Shown piece by piece: positions 6,666 to 15,060 of a stretch of 21,103 nucleotides of DNA. A program made the translations under genes and the position numbers. The notes under the pieces were generated by a model. The model did no database searches. It was given only the letters and a program-made list of their open reading frames with translations, and was not told where the DNA came from. Within the stretch, counting starts at the first letter, position 1, and every line of letters starts with the position of its first letter. Source of the stretch: Actinomycetota bacterium (lineage in GTDB: Bacteria > Actinomycetota > Rubrobacteria > Rubrobacterales > Rubrobacteraceae); assembly GCA_020200675.1 (NCBI GenBank), contig JAIVIG010000297.1, positions 1 through 21,103 of the forward strand, given 5' to 3'.

Positions 6666-8294
6666 TCAGGCGGGGGCCGAAGCGCCGCGGGTCTCTCCGG
6701 GCTCCGCCTGTTCCGGTCTCGCGACCGATCCCTTTCCCTCGATCAGGGCCGCCGCCGCCAGGGCGCTCGCAACCGCGAGCCCCGCGGCTATGTACATGGC
6801 GACGCGGAAGCTGGTCACGAACGACTCGTCCACCGCGCGCTCGATGGTTGCGGCAGTCTCTGTGTCTACGCCCTCCGGCGGCTTTGCGGCGCCCAGGCTG
6901 GACTTCTGCTCCTCCATTGCGGTCTGTGTCTCCTGCGAGAGATCCAGGTTCGCCAGGTGGGAGTCCAAAGCGCCGGAGAAGACCGCGAAGACGAAGACGC
7001 CCATGACGGCGATGGCGAGCAGGCTCGCGGTGCGCGATACGGCGTTGTTTACGCCCGAGGCCAGCCCCGAGTGCCGGCCCTCGACGGAGTTCAAGGCCGT
7101 CGTGGTGAGCGGTGCTATTACCAGGGACATCCCGAAGCCCATCACCACGACCGCCGGGAAGAACGTCGTCCAGTAGGAGCCGCCGGTGTCCGGCAGGGCG
7201 AACAGGATAAAGCCCACGGCGGTTATCACGGGGCCTATCATCAGGGGGATTCTGGGCCCAAAGCGCGGGACGAGCCCGCCGGCCCACCTGCTGAGGAGGA
7301 AGGTCAGCACGATAAACGGCAGGAAGGCGCTGCCCGCCGCCGTCGCCGTATAGCCATGGACCTGTATTAGGACGAACGGGAAGAAGTACAACGCTCCCCC
7401 GAGCCCCATGTAGAGGAGCATCGTCAGCAGGTTCGTCCCGGAGAAGTTCCTCGACCGGAACAAGGAGAGCGGCATCATCGGCTCCCGGCTCCGGTACTCG
7501 GCGTAGATAAAGGCGGCCAGCCCCGCCACGCCCACGATCAGGGGCACGAACACCAGCGGGTCCGAGAAGCCGCGGTTGGTGCCCTCGATCAGGCCGAAGA
7601 CGATCCCGCCCAGCCCCAGCGTCGCCAGGAACGCGCCCGTGAAGTCCAGCCGGGCGGCGTCCGGGTCCCGGCTCTCCGGGACGTGCCTGAGCGAGATGAA
7701 CAGCACGATCAGGGCGAGGGGGATGTTGAGCAGGAACGCCGCTCGCCAGGAGACGTTGTCTATGAGGAAGCCGCCCACGATCGGCCCTATGGCTGCGGTC
7801 ACGCCGGAGAACCCCGACCAGGTCCCGATCGCCTTGCCGCGGTTCTCCTCGGAAAAGGAGGCGCTGATGATCGCCAGGGAGCCGGGGATCATCAGCGCCC
7901 CGCCGATCCCCTGGATGGCGCGGGCGGCGATGAGCTGCCCGGGGCTCGGCGCGAGCCCGCACCACACCGAGGCCACCGTAAAGAGGGCGACGCCCACCAT
8001 GAAGATCCGTCGCCGGCCGTAATGGTCGCCCAGGGAGCCGCCGACCAGGATCAGAGCGGCCAACATCAGGGCGTAGGACTCCACGATCCACAGAGCGTCC
8101 ACCGCGGTCGCGTTTAGCTCGTCTTGGATCACGGGCAGCGCCACGTTGACGATGGTGCCGTCCATGAAACCCATACCCGAGGCGATGATCGTGGCCGCCA
8201 GCACCCACGGTCCGGAGGTGCTCGGGCAGGGCGCCTCCCCTTTCCCGGACCGGATGACACCCTCGTCGCACGGTGGTCTACCGACGTTCGCCAT
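6666..8294 (-). CDS. DHA2-family MFS drug/proton exporter (14 membrane spans)
   Basis: The 542-residue protein shows the EmrB/QacA type of the major facilitator superfamily. DGTIVNVALPVIQ is in the first span, motif A is GGSLGDHYGRRRIF after span 2, motif B is ARAIQGIGGA, and motif C is IGPIVGGFLID in span 5. The length and number of hydrophobic segments fit 14 spans, with a long outer loop near residues 455-500 before the last span. Such proteins export drugs, dyes or metabolites using the proton gradient; the substrate is unknown. The ATG has GGAGAGGAG upstream. It is the first gene of a minus-strand cluster with the NTF2-like and UBP genes. There is no regulator gene beside it. Confidence 0.9.
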   Translation of the reverse strand: MANVGRPPCDEGVIRSGKGEAPCPSTSGPWVLAATIIASGMGFMDGTIVNVALPVIQDELNATAVDALWIVESYALMLAALILVGGSLGDHYGRRRIFMVGVALFTVASVWCGLAPSPGQLIAARAIQGIGGALMIPGSLAIISASFSEENRGKAIGTWSGFSGVTAAIGPIVGGFLIDNVSWRAAFLLNIPLALIVLFISLRHVPESRDPDAARLDFTGAFLATLGLGGIVFGLIEGTNRGFSDPLVFVPLIVGVAGLAAFIYAEYRSREPMMPLSLFRSRNFSGTNLLTMLLYMGLGGALYFFPFVLIQVHGYTATAAGSAFLPFIVLTFLLSRWAGGLVPRFGPRIPLMIGPVITAVGFILFALPDTGGSYWTTFFPAVVVMGFGMSLVIAPLTTTALNSVEGRHSGLASGVNNAVSRTASLLAIAVMGVFVFAVFSGALDSHLANLDLSQETQTAMEEQKSSLGAAKPPEGVDTETAATIERAVDESFVTSFRVAMYIAAGLAVASALAAAALIEGKGSVARPEQAEPGETRGASAPA

Positions 8295-8327
8295 CTCTAC
8301 GCTCCTCTCCGGCGCGGCCTTTTCAAG

Positions 8328-8333
8328 ATTCTA
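8328..8333 (-). promoter_or_regulatory. -10 box of the exporter cluster
   Basis: TAGAAT on the minus strand lies 33 bases before the ATG at 8294, right after the stop of the upstream DUF924 gene. The -35 region is weak. Read-through from the upstream operon is also possible, as only 53 bases separate the genes. Confidence 0.4.
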
Positions 8334-8347
8334 TAAGACGGTCCACC

Positions 8348-8923
8348 CTAGAAAGACGAGTCCGGTCCCCTAAGGAACTCCGCCTCCTCGGGGGTCGTCG
8401 CCCGCCCCAGGATCTCGTTTCGGTGCGGAAACCGTCCGAAGCGTTCGATTATCTCCAGGTGGCGCACCGCGTAGCCGAGGAGGTCCTCCGACCCCATCTC
8501 AGCAGCGAGCCCGCGGAAGAGTTCCACCGAGAGGCGCTGGTCTTCAAGATCCTCGCTGTGCTCGAAGGGCAGGTACACGAACAGGCGCCCGTAGGGTGGA
8601 AGCTCCCGGTCGTAAGCGTGCTCCACGGCGTGGCGGGCCGCCTCGCGCGCCTTATCGTCCGCCGCGTACGTCTTCGGGTCCGCGCGGAACATGTTGCGCG
8701 GAAACTGGTCGAGCAAGATGATCAGGGCGAGACAGCTCCGCGCCTCGTCCTTCCAGTGCTCCAGCCTGCCCGCGGCGGCCTCTTCGTAGGCGCCCTCGAA
8801 GCGGTCCCGGACCTCCCGGTCGAACTCCGGGTCCTTCGTGAACCATGCCTCCCGAAACCCTCCGTAGCCCTCCTCGCCCTCGCGGCCGAACCAGAAGTCG
8901 AGGATCTCGCCTGGATTACTCAC
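8348..8923 (-). CDS. DUF924-family protein
   Basis: The 191-residue protein has the DUF924 hallmarks: ILDFWFGREGEEGYGGFREAW at the start, the central LALIILLDQFPRNMFR motif, LFVYLPFEHSEDLEDQ, and HLEIIERFGRFPHRNEILGR near the end. DUF924 proteins are all-helical, TPR-like, and of unknown biochemical role. The ATG overlaps the stop of the diadenylate cyclase gene by four bases (ATGA), so it is the third gene of a tightly coupled operon. That coupling is the only clue to its job here. Confidence 0.88.
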   Translation of the reverse strand: MSNPGEILDFWFGREGEEGYGGFREAWFTKDPEFDREVRDRFEGAYEEAAAGRLEHWKDEARSCLALIILLDQFPRNMFRADPKTYAADDKAREAARHAVEHAYDRELPPYGRLFVYLPFEHSEDLEDQRLSVELFRGLAAEMGSEDLLGYAVRHLEIIERFGRFPHRNEILGRATTPEEAEFLRGPDSSF

Positions 8924-9518
8924 TCGGTGCGGCTCACCACGGTCACGTCTTCGGCGGCGCGGCGTGTCGTGGACGGATCTCCTTCGAGGTACGAGCTGTA
9001 GCGCCCGAGCATCCAGAGTTCAGGCGTTATCTCCGAGACGAGCTCGCCGTCGTCGAAGATGCGCACCATCGAGCTCTCGGAGACGACGACCGCGACCGCG
9101 TTCGTCCGGTGCGAGACGGAGGCCCCGGCCATGTGCCGGCTCCCGAGGCCCAGAGGTAGATCCAGATTATCGGAGAGGGCATCTATGTAGCGGGTCGCCG
9201 AGAGGACCACGCCGCTATCCGAGACCACGAACGCCCCGTCGAGCTGGGCCAGCTCTTTCAAGGTCTCCCGGACGTTCGGATCGGCGATGTGCTTCACCTC
9301 GTCCGGGTGGCCGTGGAGAGGATCCAGGATAAGGGGGCGTGAGTTGCTCAGTACCGCGTCCGAGTCGCCGACGACGAAGAGCGTGCCGATCTTGCGGCCC
9401 TCGCGGCCTTCGCGTGCGATCTCTACGGCCAGCGTCACCGTCTGCTTCAGGATCCGTGTGTCCACGCCGCGCCGCTCCGTGCAAATCTCTTTAAACAGGT
9501 CGTTCTTTAAATCCAACA

Positions 9519-9522
<4 letters not shown>
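8920..9522 (-). CDS. diadenylate cyclase (c-di-AMP synthase), DAC-domain protein
   Basis: The 200-residue protein is almost entirely a DAC domain. It makes c-di-AMP from two ATP. Visible motifs are GTLFVVGD (residues about 47-53), LDGAFVVSDSGVVLSATRYI with the DGA motif at 95-97, and GLGSRHMAGASVSHRTNA (125-142), followed by AVVVSESSMVRIFDDG. The motif usually written RHR in DisA is RHM here. There is no DNA-binding helix-hairpin-helix part as in DisA and no membrane spans as in CdaA, so it is a soluble, short form. The first 45 residues are a helical extension. ATGA overlaps join it to the receiver/HATPase gene upstream and the DUF924 gene downstream. c-di-AMP usually controls potassium, osmotic balance and the cell wall. 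Confidence 0.85.
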
Positions 9523-10286
<764 letters not shown>

Positions 10287-10309
10287 TCCCACCCTGCCTC
10301 TCAAATGCG

Positions 10310-10339
10310 ATTCTACAAAAACTGTCTACCGCTCGACAA
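10310..10339 (-). promoter_or_regulatory. promoter of the c-di-AMP operon
   Basis: TTGTCG is followed after 18 bases by TAGAAT on the minus strand, 24 bases before the chosen ATG at 10286. It is among the clearest promoters in the window. Confidence 0.55.
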
Positions 10340-10776
10340 TAAAGACGCAACGGCTTCCCCGACAACACTCCCAAGACATTGTAGCACCCGTCTCAGGACG
10401 CCCCGACACCGACGACGGCAGTGAAGGCGCGTCCCGTCCTTACGGCTCCGGCCGCCACGCCCGGCACCGCCAGCGGCGCTATCAGTATTCGGTCGCCTCT
10501 GCTCATGAGCGCTCCCTTACTCTCGCTTTCCGAAGGGCCGGGGGAGGGCGAAAGACGAGCCCCGATCCGAAGCAGCAGATCACCACCTGCCGGATAGGTG
10601 GAGGCGCACGAACCCGTACGCCTCGCTGTGGCACGAAAATGGCCCAAAGGGTGTATGCATCTACACCTTATGGGCCATGACAACGGGAAGTAGGAGTGCA
10701 ATGATTTCTGCTTGTGGGTTGGGAAGTCGCGGCGCTCCCGGTCCGCCTCTCTTCGGTAGGGTGAAGGAGCCATGAA
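10340..10776. other. gene-free stretch with one strong inverted repeat
   Basis: No frame here looks like a real gene. The stretch holds the upstream region of the c-di-AMP operon, the long hairpin at 10639-10678, and at its right end AAGGAG in front of the GTG at 10777. Confidence 0.4.
10639..10678. repeat. 17-bp inverted repeat with a 6-base loop
   Basis: ATGGCCCAAAGGGTGTA and TACACCTTATGGGCCAT pair at 15 of 17 positions around TGCATC. The loop itself is nearly symmetric, so the whole site is a 40-bp palindrome. There is no T-run on either side. It could be an RNA hairpin, a protein-binding site, or the end of a small mobile repeat. Confidence 0.6.
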
Positions 10777-11064
10777 GTGATTCGAGAAGCGATAGAGTGG
10801 GAGTTGGCCGATGCCGGTTGGCGAGTGGATAACGGATTCGCGGGGCATCTGCTCGTCGGCAACGCTGGAGACCTTTCCATACTAGTCCCCTGGCGGGCGT
10901 GGCGAGGCGCCGATCCCGCCTACGAACTCTACGACGTGGAGAAGCACGTCGCCTGCTGGGTGCGGGTGATCCCGACGCCGCTTCGGGCGCGAATGATCCT
11001 GGAGGAGCACGGCGAGTCACCCGAGGAGAGGGGACAGGAACTGCTCACCGCCCACGAAGGATAG
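10777..11064 (+). CDS. small protein of unknown function
   Basis: The product has 95 residues, with Trp and acidic residues spread along it (MIREAIEWELADAGWRVDNG). A strand-like LLVGNAGDLSILVPWRAW follows, then a helical C-terminus (RMILEEHGESPEERGQELL). AAGGAG sits 9 bases before the GTG start. A tiny ATG frame in between stops after two codons. The alternation of strands and helices suggests a compact fold, but I recognise no family. It has no partner genes on its strand. Confidence 0.6.
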   Translation: MIREAIEWELADAGWRVDNGFAGHLLVGNAGDLSILVPWRAWRGADPAYELYDVEKHVACWVRVIPTPLRARMILEEHGESPEERGQELLTAHEG

Positions 11065-11315
11065 GAAAGATCTGAGCCCCGACGAACGCCAGGACGACGG
11101 CTTCGCCGAGGCTCGAACCCGTCGATTGGGGCCTCTGGCGGATCGGGAAGATGGACCGGAGGAGTTCGTGAGCTTGGTCCGACCGGCCAGCAAAGAAAGA
11201 GCTCTGCAACGCGTACACAACGCGCCGCATTGGCCCTTCGTCGCGCATTCTTCGCGTGCGCCTCGCGCCTTTGTACGAAGGGCCGGAGCCCCAAGGGACC
11301 CTGGCTCGCTGAGCC

Positions 11316-11531
11316 TCAGCCCAGGGTGGCCCTCAGCGTATCGAGGTACCGACGTTGTGCCTCGGCTGCGGTCTCCACGGTTCGGATCGCCGGCTCGCCC
11401 AACGTCCCCCACATGAGTCAGTAAGCCGTGGCGCCTTGGGCAAAGCCATCCACCGCCACCCTTGCGAGCTCCAGTTGCGTCCGCAGCACCGCCTCGGCAT
11501 CGTCCCTTCCGCTCCTACGCGTCGTCTGCAT
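11316..11531 (-). pseudogene. 71-codon small gene with an in-frame TGA
   Basis: GGAAGGAGG lies 9 bases before the ATG at 11531, the strongest ribosome binding site nearby. The frame reads MQTTRRSGRDDAEAVLRTQ, then a helical part ending GFAQGATAY, then TGA at codon 38. It goes on in the same frame as LMWGTLGEPAIRTVETAAEA and QRRYLDTLRATLG before a final TGA. The frame is clearly coding on both sides of the stop, so a TGG (Trp) to TGA change is the simplest reading. The helical, Ala/Gln-rich make-up resembles phasin-like or other small coiled proteins, but no family is claimed. A shortened 37-residue product could still be made. Confidence 0.65.
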
Positions 11532-11750
11532 ATCGCCGCGCCTCCTTCCTTCACCGAGGTCAGTCTAGCGCAAGATCGGCGGTCACGAGGGGGACGAAGT
11601 TCCGAAGATCTTCGTCCTACTCGCCGCGTTTGTGCGACCACCACGCTCCTCGAGCAACACCCGAGCGTTCGAGGCAACCTCGCGGTAGGGCAACCCGCCC
11701 CCCGGCACGAGCCCTTTAGCTTCCGTTTTAACCCGACACCCGGCTATGGA

Positions 11751-11791
11751 GGGGCACGCTCTCGGTCGCTGGGTGAGGTCGAGCGTGCCCC
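11751..11791 (-). terminator. possible terminator after marR
   Basis: GGGGCACGCTC and GAGCGTGCCCC form an 11-bp perfect stem with a 19-base loop, placed 9 bases past the end of the minus-strand MarR gene. No T-run follows, as is common in high-GC actinobacteria. Confidence 0.45.
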
Positions 11792-11799
11792 GGTGCCCG

Positions 11800-12297
11800 C
11801 TAGCTCGGCCCAGCAGCGGCGCGCACCCTCCCTAGCGCCTTGCTGAGTACCTCCGCCTCCTCGTCGGAGACGTGCGCCCCGAAGTGCTCGGCGATCCCCT
11901 TCGCGTAGACGGGCCACATCCTCTCGCGCATTCTGGCCCCCTCGTCCGTCAGCATGGCGAACGAGCCGCGTCCGTCCGCGGGATCGGACTCGCGGCGCAA
12001 CAAGCCCGCCTTCTCAAGTCTGTCAACCAGCCGGGTGAGCCCGCTGCGGCTCAGAACCACGGCGCGGGCAAGCTCGTGCATCCGCAGCCGGCACTCCGGC
12101 GCCGCCGAGAGCTCCAGGAGCACGTCGTACCAACCCAACGGCGGCAGTCCTGCCCCCGAGAGCCCGCGTTCGATACCCTCGACCGCCGCGGAATGGGCCG
12201 TGATGAGCGCCCGCCACGCCTCCTCGCGTCCCTGCTCCAGGACGCCCTCACGGACGACCCGCAGTTTCCCTTTTTCTTCGCTCGTTTCCTCGACCAT
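11800..12297 (-). CDS. MarR-family transcriptional regulator
   Basis: The 165-residue protein has the MarR winged helix. A helical N-terminus is followed by LPPLGWYDVLLELSAAPECR (residues about 51-70), the recognition helix region LRMHELARAVVLSRSGLTRLVDRLEKAGLLRR and the wing ESDPADGRGSFAMLTDEG. A C-terminal dimer helix follows. It should bind a palindrome as a dimer and be released by a ligand. The gene is divergent from the CDGSH gene, with a perfect 7-5-7 palindrome between them, so it probably controls itself and that operon. The ATG has no Shine-Dalgarno sequence, but a TAAAAT box lies 6 bases before it, suggesting a leaderless transcript. There is no conserved Cys, which argues against a thiol-sensing (OhrR-type) switch. 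Confidence 0.88.
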   Translation of the reverse strand: MVEETSEEKGKLRVVREGVLEQGREEAWRALITAHSAAVEGIERGLSGAGLPPLGWYDVLLELSAAPECRLRMHELARAVVLSRSGLTRLVDRLEKAGLLRRESDPADGRGSFAMLTDEGARMRERMWPVYAKGIAEHFGAHVSDEEAEVLSKALGRVRAAAGPS

Positions 12298-12303
12298 GTA
12301 AGA

Positions 12304-12332
12304 ATTTTAGCCCAAAGTTGTTGCACTAACAA
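12304..12332 (-). promoter_or_regulatory. marR promoter, leaderless type
   Basis: TTGTTA, 17 bases, TAAAAT on the minus strand. The -10 box ends 6 bases before the ATG at 12297, so the transcript would begin at the start codon. Confidence 0.5.
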
Positions 12333-12334
12333 CT
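12316..12334. promoter_or_regulatory. MarR operator candidate
   Basis: AGTTGTT-GCACT-AACAACT is a perfect 7-5-7 inverted repeat. It overlaps the -35 boxes of both divergent promoters, so one bound dimer would block both. A weaker related site, GTTGC-AGGC-GCAAC, follows near 12358-12371. Confidence 0.65.
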
Positions 12335-12349
12335 AATTAATGCTAAGCT
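12321..12349 (+). promoter_or_regulatory. promoter of the CDGSH-rhodanese operon
   Basis: TTGCAC, 17 bases, TAAGCT. The -35 box lies inside the MarR operator palindrome. Predicted transcription starts about 70 bases before the ATG at 12428. Confidence 0.4.
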
Positions 12350-12427
12350 AGCGATGTTGTTGCAGGCGCAACGAGTTTGGTGTGGCGATCCCGCGCGGCT
12401 CGTTCGAGATCGGGAAAGGGGGTGAAG

Positions 12428-12649
12428 ATGGAAGAGCGGACGACGGTCTCGACGTACGAGAACGGGCCGTTCCTGGTGACGGGCGGCCGGTTCCGTGTCG
12501 TGGACGCCGATGGCGGCGAGTTCCCGGTCGAGAAGGAGACCATCGCCTTGTGCCGGTGCGGGGCTTCGATGAAGAAGCCGTTCTGCGACGGGACGCACTC
12601 GAAGGTCGGCTTCCGGGCGGCGGAAAGGGCCATCTGGGAAGGGGCGTAA
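12428..12649 (+). CDS. CDGSH-type iron-sulfur protein
   Basis: The product has 73 residues. The signature CRCGASMKKPFCDGTHSKVGF gives the C-x-C-x(8)-C-x(3)-H set (Cys, Cys, Cys, His) that holds a 2Fe-2S cluster in CDGSH (mitoNEET-like) proteins. The N-terminal part (FLVTGGRFRVVDADGGEF) is the usual beta-rich lead. I start it at 12428, where GGGGGTGA precedes MEERTTVS; the frame opens at 12377 but without a ribosome site. CDGSH proteins act in iron-sulfur or redox handling in the cytoplasm. A rhodanese gene follows 79 bases later, and the MarR regulator is divergent, which suggests a redox- or sulfur-responsive unit. Confidence 0.85.
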   Translation: MEERTTVSTYENGPFLVTGGRFRVVDADGGEFPVEKETIALCRCGASMKKPFCDGTHSKVGFRAAERAIWEGA

Positions 12650-12728
12650 AGACCGCGGTCCGCTGCGCGGGCGGCGGGATCGGGGTAGACCAGAAGGTAA
12701 TTGTAGGTATCGGAAGAGAGGAGAAAGG

Positions 12729-13079
12729 GTGGCGATCAAGGAGATCACGCGGGAGGAACTGAAGGTAAAGCTCGACGGCGGGGAGGGCATCGTCGTCGTG
12801 GAAACGCTGGGGCCAGGGTACTACGAGGATGCGCACCTTCCGGGTGCGATCAACATCCCGCACACCGAGGTGGACGAGCTGGCGCCGAGGCTGCTGCCGG
12901 ACAAGTCCACGCAGGTGGTCGTGTACTGCTCGAACAGGGCGTGCCAGAACTCGCCGCAGGCGGCCAGGAGGCTCGCGGCTTTAGGCTACGAGAACGTCTA
13001 TGACTACGAGGAAGGCAAGCAGGACTGGATCGAGGCCGGCCTGCCCACCGAGAGCGGCGCCGCCAAGGTAACCGGCTAG
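12729..13079 (+). CDS. single-domain rhodanese-like sulfurtransferase
   Basis: The 116-residue protein is one rhodanese domain: ITREELKVKLDGGEGIVVVE, the YYEDAHLPGAINIPHTEV motif, and the active loop VVYCSNRACQNSPQAARRL, where Cys at about residue 60 is the likely catalytic residue with a second Cys three residues beyond it. GYENVYDYEEGKQDWIEAGLP closes the fold. Such proteins move sulfane sulfur as a Cys persulfide. The start is GTG behind GAGGAG. It is the second gene after the CDGSH protein, and a GC-rich hairpin follows its stop. A second Cys in the loop could resolve the persulfide, which is an inference. Confidence 0.87.
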   Translation: MAIKEITREELKVKLDGGEGIVVVETLGPGYYEDAHLPGAINIPHTEVDELAPRLLPDKSTQVVVYCSNRACQNSPQAARRLAALGYENVYDYEEGKQDWIEAGLPTESGAAKVTG

Positions 13080-13109
13080 GGGCCTCGGTCCTCCGGTGAA
13101 AGGGAAGCA

Positions 13110-13132
13110 GGGGCGGCCTGACGGGCCGCCCC
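13110..13132 (+). terminator. GC-rich hairpin after the rhodanese gene
   Basis: GGGGCGGCC-TGACG-GGCCGCCCC is a perfect 9-bp stem 31 bases past the stop. No T-run follows, and a second weaker palindrome (AAGCCTTGGGGAGGCCTT) comes right after. Confidence 0.6.
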
Positions 13133-13513
13133 AAGCCTTGGGGAGGCCTTTGGGCAAAGGCACGGGTATGTGAACGACCTACGGGCATTCCGGGAGCGGT
13201 TGCACGGCTGCCTGGTCCGACGCACCGACGCGCTCTGCGACGCCCTCCTGCGGGGAAGTCGGGGACAACGCGGCGGTCTGGGTCCCATCCTTGAGCGCAG
13301 CATCCACGCCATAGCCGATCCGAGCCACCCTTTTGGGGTAGATCAACCGCCGCCAGGGTTGCCAGGGCCGCGTCCTCGGAGCCGCCGGTGCCAACAGTAT
13401 CTCGTTCGGCAGCGCGCTCATCCCCGCAAACTCCCCCGCGCTCGCATTCGGTGCGCTTGTCCTATGCACGTTGAAGGATAGGGGCATGGAGCGTACACTC
13501 AGTTTTTGGTCCC
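13133..13513. other. gene-poor stretch before the tRNA, possible transposase relic
   Basis: A plus-strand frame near 13170-13250 encodes NDLRAFRERLHGCLVRRTDA, which resembles the N-terminus of a family of actinobacterial transposases, but similarity ends after about 30 residues. Frames on both strands run to about 13480 without other recognisable content. The relic is only a weak call. Confidence 0.3.
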
Positions 13514-13586
13514 GGGGCCGTAGCTCAGTTGGGAGAGCGCCGCCTTTGCACGGCGGAGGTCAGGGGTTCGAATCCCCTCGGCTCCA
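13514..13586 (+). tRNA. tRNA-Ala (anticodon TGC)
   Basis: This is a full cloverleaf. The acceptor stem GGGGCCG pairs with CGGCTCC (one G-T pair). The D arm is GCTC...GAGC, the anticodon stem is CCGCC/GGCGG with loop TTTGCAC (anticodon TGC), and the T arm is AGGGGTTCGAATCCCCT. The discriminator base is A. CCA is not encoded. Its 3' half, from the anticodon loop on, is repeated at 16504, so the gene is the insertion site of an element. Confidence 0.97.
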
Positions 13587-13589
13587 CTT
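13545..13589 (+). repeat. att-like direct repeat, left copy (3' half of tRNA-Ala)
   Basis: These 45 bases, from the anticodon loop (TTTGCAC) to three bases past the tRNA, recur without a mismatch at 16504-16548. Crossover in the anticodon loop and restoration of the tRNA 3' end are typical of tyrosine-recombinase islands. Confidence 0.85.
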
Positions 13590-13649
13590 CAGAAAGTTCC
13601 TGCTTTGCAGGGTAAATCGTAATACTTTTCTCTTGCCAGCCGATCCTCG

Positions 13650-14873
13650 GTGCCAAAGCGTACCGAGGAGGTCTCGATCTCCGATCACGCGGAGGTTACC
13701 TTCGAGCCCGTCGCCGACAATCCCATCCGGCACGTCGTCGCCATAAACGGCGGTTACGACGAGGTGATGGTGCGCTCGGAGTTCCCGTCCTCGACCATGT
13801 GCTTCTTCCAATTCGGGGCGCTCATCTTCAGCGTGGAGGACTTGGACGGCCTCGAGGAGCAGCCGTTTATAGACCCCGACGACATGTCGAAGCTCAAGCG
13901 CATCCAGCGCCTGAAGCTTGTCCTACCAGTCCGCAACATCGCGTTCAAGGAAGAGAGCACCCTCACTGGCTCCGTTCGCCGGGCGGTCCACGACTTCTTC
14001 CGCCAGAAGATGGACGACGAGCGCCTCGCCGACACTTTGAGCTGGTTCATCTTCCAGGAATACGGACCGAAGGTGCCCGCTTGGATCCTGGCAAGCTGCC
14101 CGGTATGCGGCGCCCCGAATGTGCGGCTGCGCCGTGCGGAGATGACCAACGGCCACAGCTTCTCGTGCGAAACTTGCGGCGGAGAGATCTACCTGACCGA
14201 CGTCTTTCGCCTGCACGAGGCCGTGGACGACGAGTTGGGAGCCGGCGGCATCCTCGGCTACGTGACCACGACTATCGAGGAGATCATACTCGTGCACTTG
14301 ATCCGGCTCATGCTCAAGACCAAGCCGGCCCTGGTAGGACAGATACTCTTCATCAAGGACGGCCCCCTGGCCTTCTTCGGCCAGACTGCGAACATGCACA
14401 GACCCATGCGGGAGCTGGTCAAGCACCTCCTGGAACACAACACCCTGTACCTTGCCGGACTGGAGAAGAGCGGCTCCTTCGTGGAGCACGCTGATGAGAT
14501 CACCGGGAAGCTTGACCCCGGGACCATCTTGATCCTCGATAACGACTACATCTACCGCTACGTTCTACCCGGAAAGGCCGACCCCGCGAACCCTTACGGT
14601 CGCACTACCTACTACAGCAGCAAGCTCATCTTCAAGACCTACGCAGGGCGAGTCTATGTTGTGTCGCTGCCCACCCGCGAGATCCTCGCCCATCCCACAG
14701 AGAACGACCTCGAGAACCTGCCGGAGGTCCTGACTAATATAGAGAAGCTCCGATGCGATATGTATGATAATGCCTTGATACCTGTCGCCCTCGCCAATAA
14801 GCTCGTCTCGTTGGTCAACCACCCCAGCTCCAGGATCCTCCAGAAATTTGCAACCGAAATCATCCATAGATGA
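13650..14873 (+). CDS. NurA-like nuclease with an inserted zinc ribbon
   Basis: This 407-residue protein has the layout of NurA nucleases. An early strand AINGGYDEV (31-39) stands where NurA has its first acidic motif, followed by FPSSTMCFFQFGALI. FIKDGPLAFFGQTA (234-247) is the second acidic motif with D237, then LAGLEKSGSFVEHAD (K273), and a late TTYYSSKLIFKT with an aromatic pair. Two Cys pairs (C150/C153, C173/C176) form a zinc ribbon. At the first motif Asn33 replaces the usual Asp; similar forms may be normal in this subfamily, which I could not check. NurA works with the HerA helicase in DNA end resection and in some phage defences, but no herA is nearby. The GTG start has no Shine-Dalgarno sequence; an in-frame stop at 13620 limits the start. 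Confidence 0.65.
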   Translation: MPKRTEEVSISDHAEVTFEPVADNPIRHVVAINGGYDEVMVRSEFPSSTMCFFQFGALIFSVEDLDGLEEQPFIDPDDMSKLKRIQRLKLVLPVRNIAFKEESTLTGSVRRAVHDFFRQKMDDERLADTLSWFIFQEYGPKVPAWILASCPVCGAPNVRLRRAEMTNGHSFSCETCGGEIYLTDVFRLHEAVDDELGAGGILGYVTTTIEEIILVHLIRLMLKTKPALVGQILFIKDGPLAFFGQTANMHRPMRELVKHLLEHNTLYLAGLEKSGSFVEHADEITGKLDPGTILILDNDYIYRYVLPGKADPANPYGRTTYYSSKLIFKTYAGRVYVVSLPTREILAHPTENDLENLPEVLTNIEKLRCDMYDNALIPVALANKLVSLVNHPSSRILQKFATEIIHR

Positions 14874-15060
14874 TCCGAGTATTTGCCTGCGAGATGCTTT
14901 CCGAATAAACGACTAACCAGTGGCCAACCGCGGCCCGTCGCCTTGTACTGACAATCTGAGACCGTCCGTTGTTGCCGAGGAAGGTAACGAGAGAGCCAGA
15001 CAGTTCTTAGAGAGCGCCGCCTGCATCATCTTCGCGATCTGCCATCTGATAGACCGGTGC

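Noticed and set aside
6610..8271. Long 553-codon frame on the same strand as the exporter
   Set aside because: It is a shifted frame inside the exporter gene, rich in Arg, Gly and Pro, as high-GC shadow frames are. The exporter frame has all MFS motifs.
11233..11283. GCCCTTCGT/ACGAAGGGC inverted repeat
   Set aside because: A 9-bp stem with a 33-base loop in GC-rich DNA is weak evidence for any function.
13170..13481. Plus-strand frame with a transposase-like start
   Set aside because: Only about 30 residues resemble a transposase N-terminus and the rest is Pro/Arg-rich. I kept it as a weak relic note, not as a gene.
13179..13487. Minus-strand 102-codon frame with LIYPKRVARIGYGVDAALKD
   Set aside because: Part of it looks protein-like, but no family or ribosome site supports it and it overlaps other open frames on the opposite strand.
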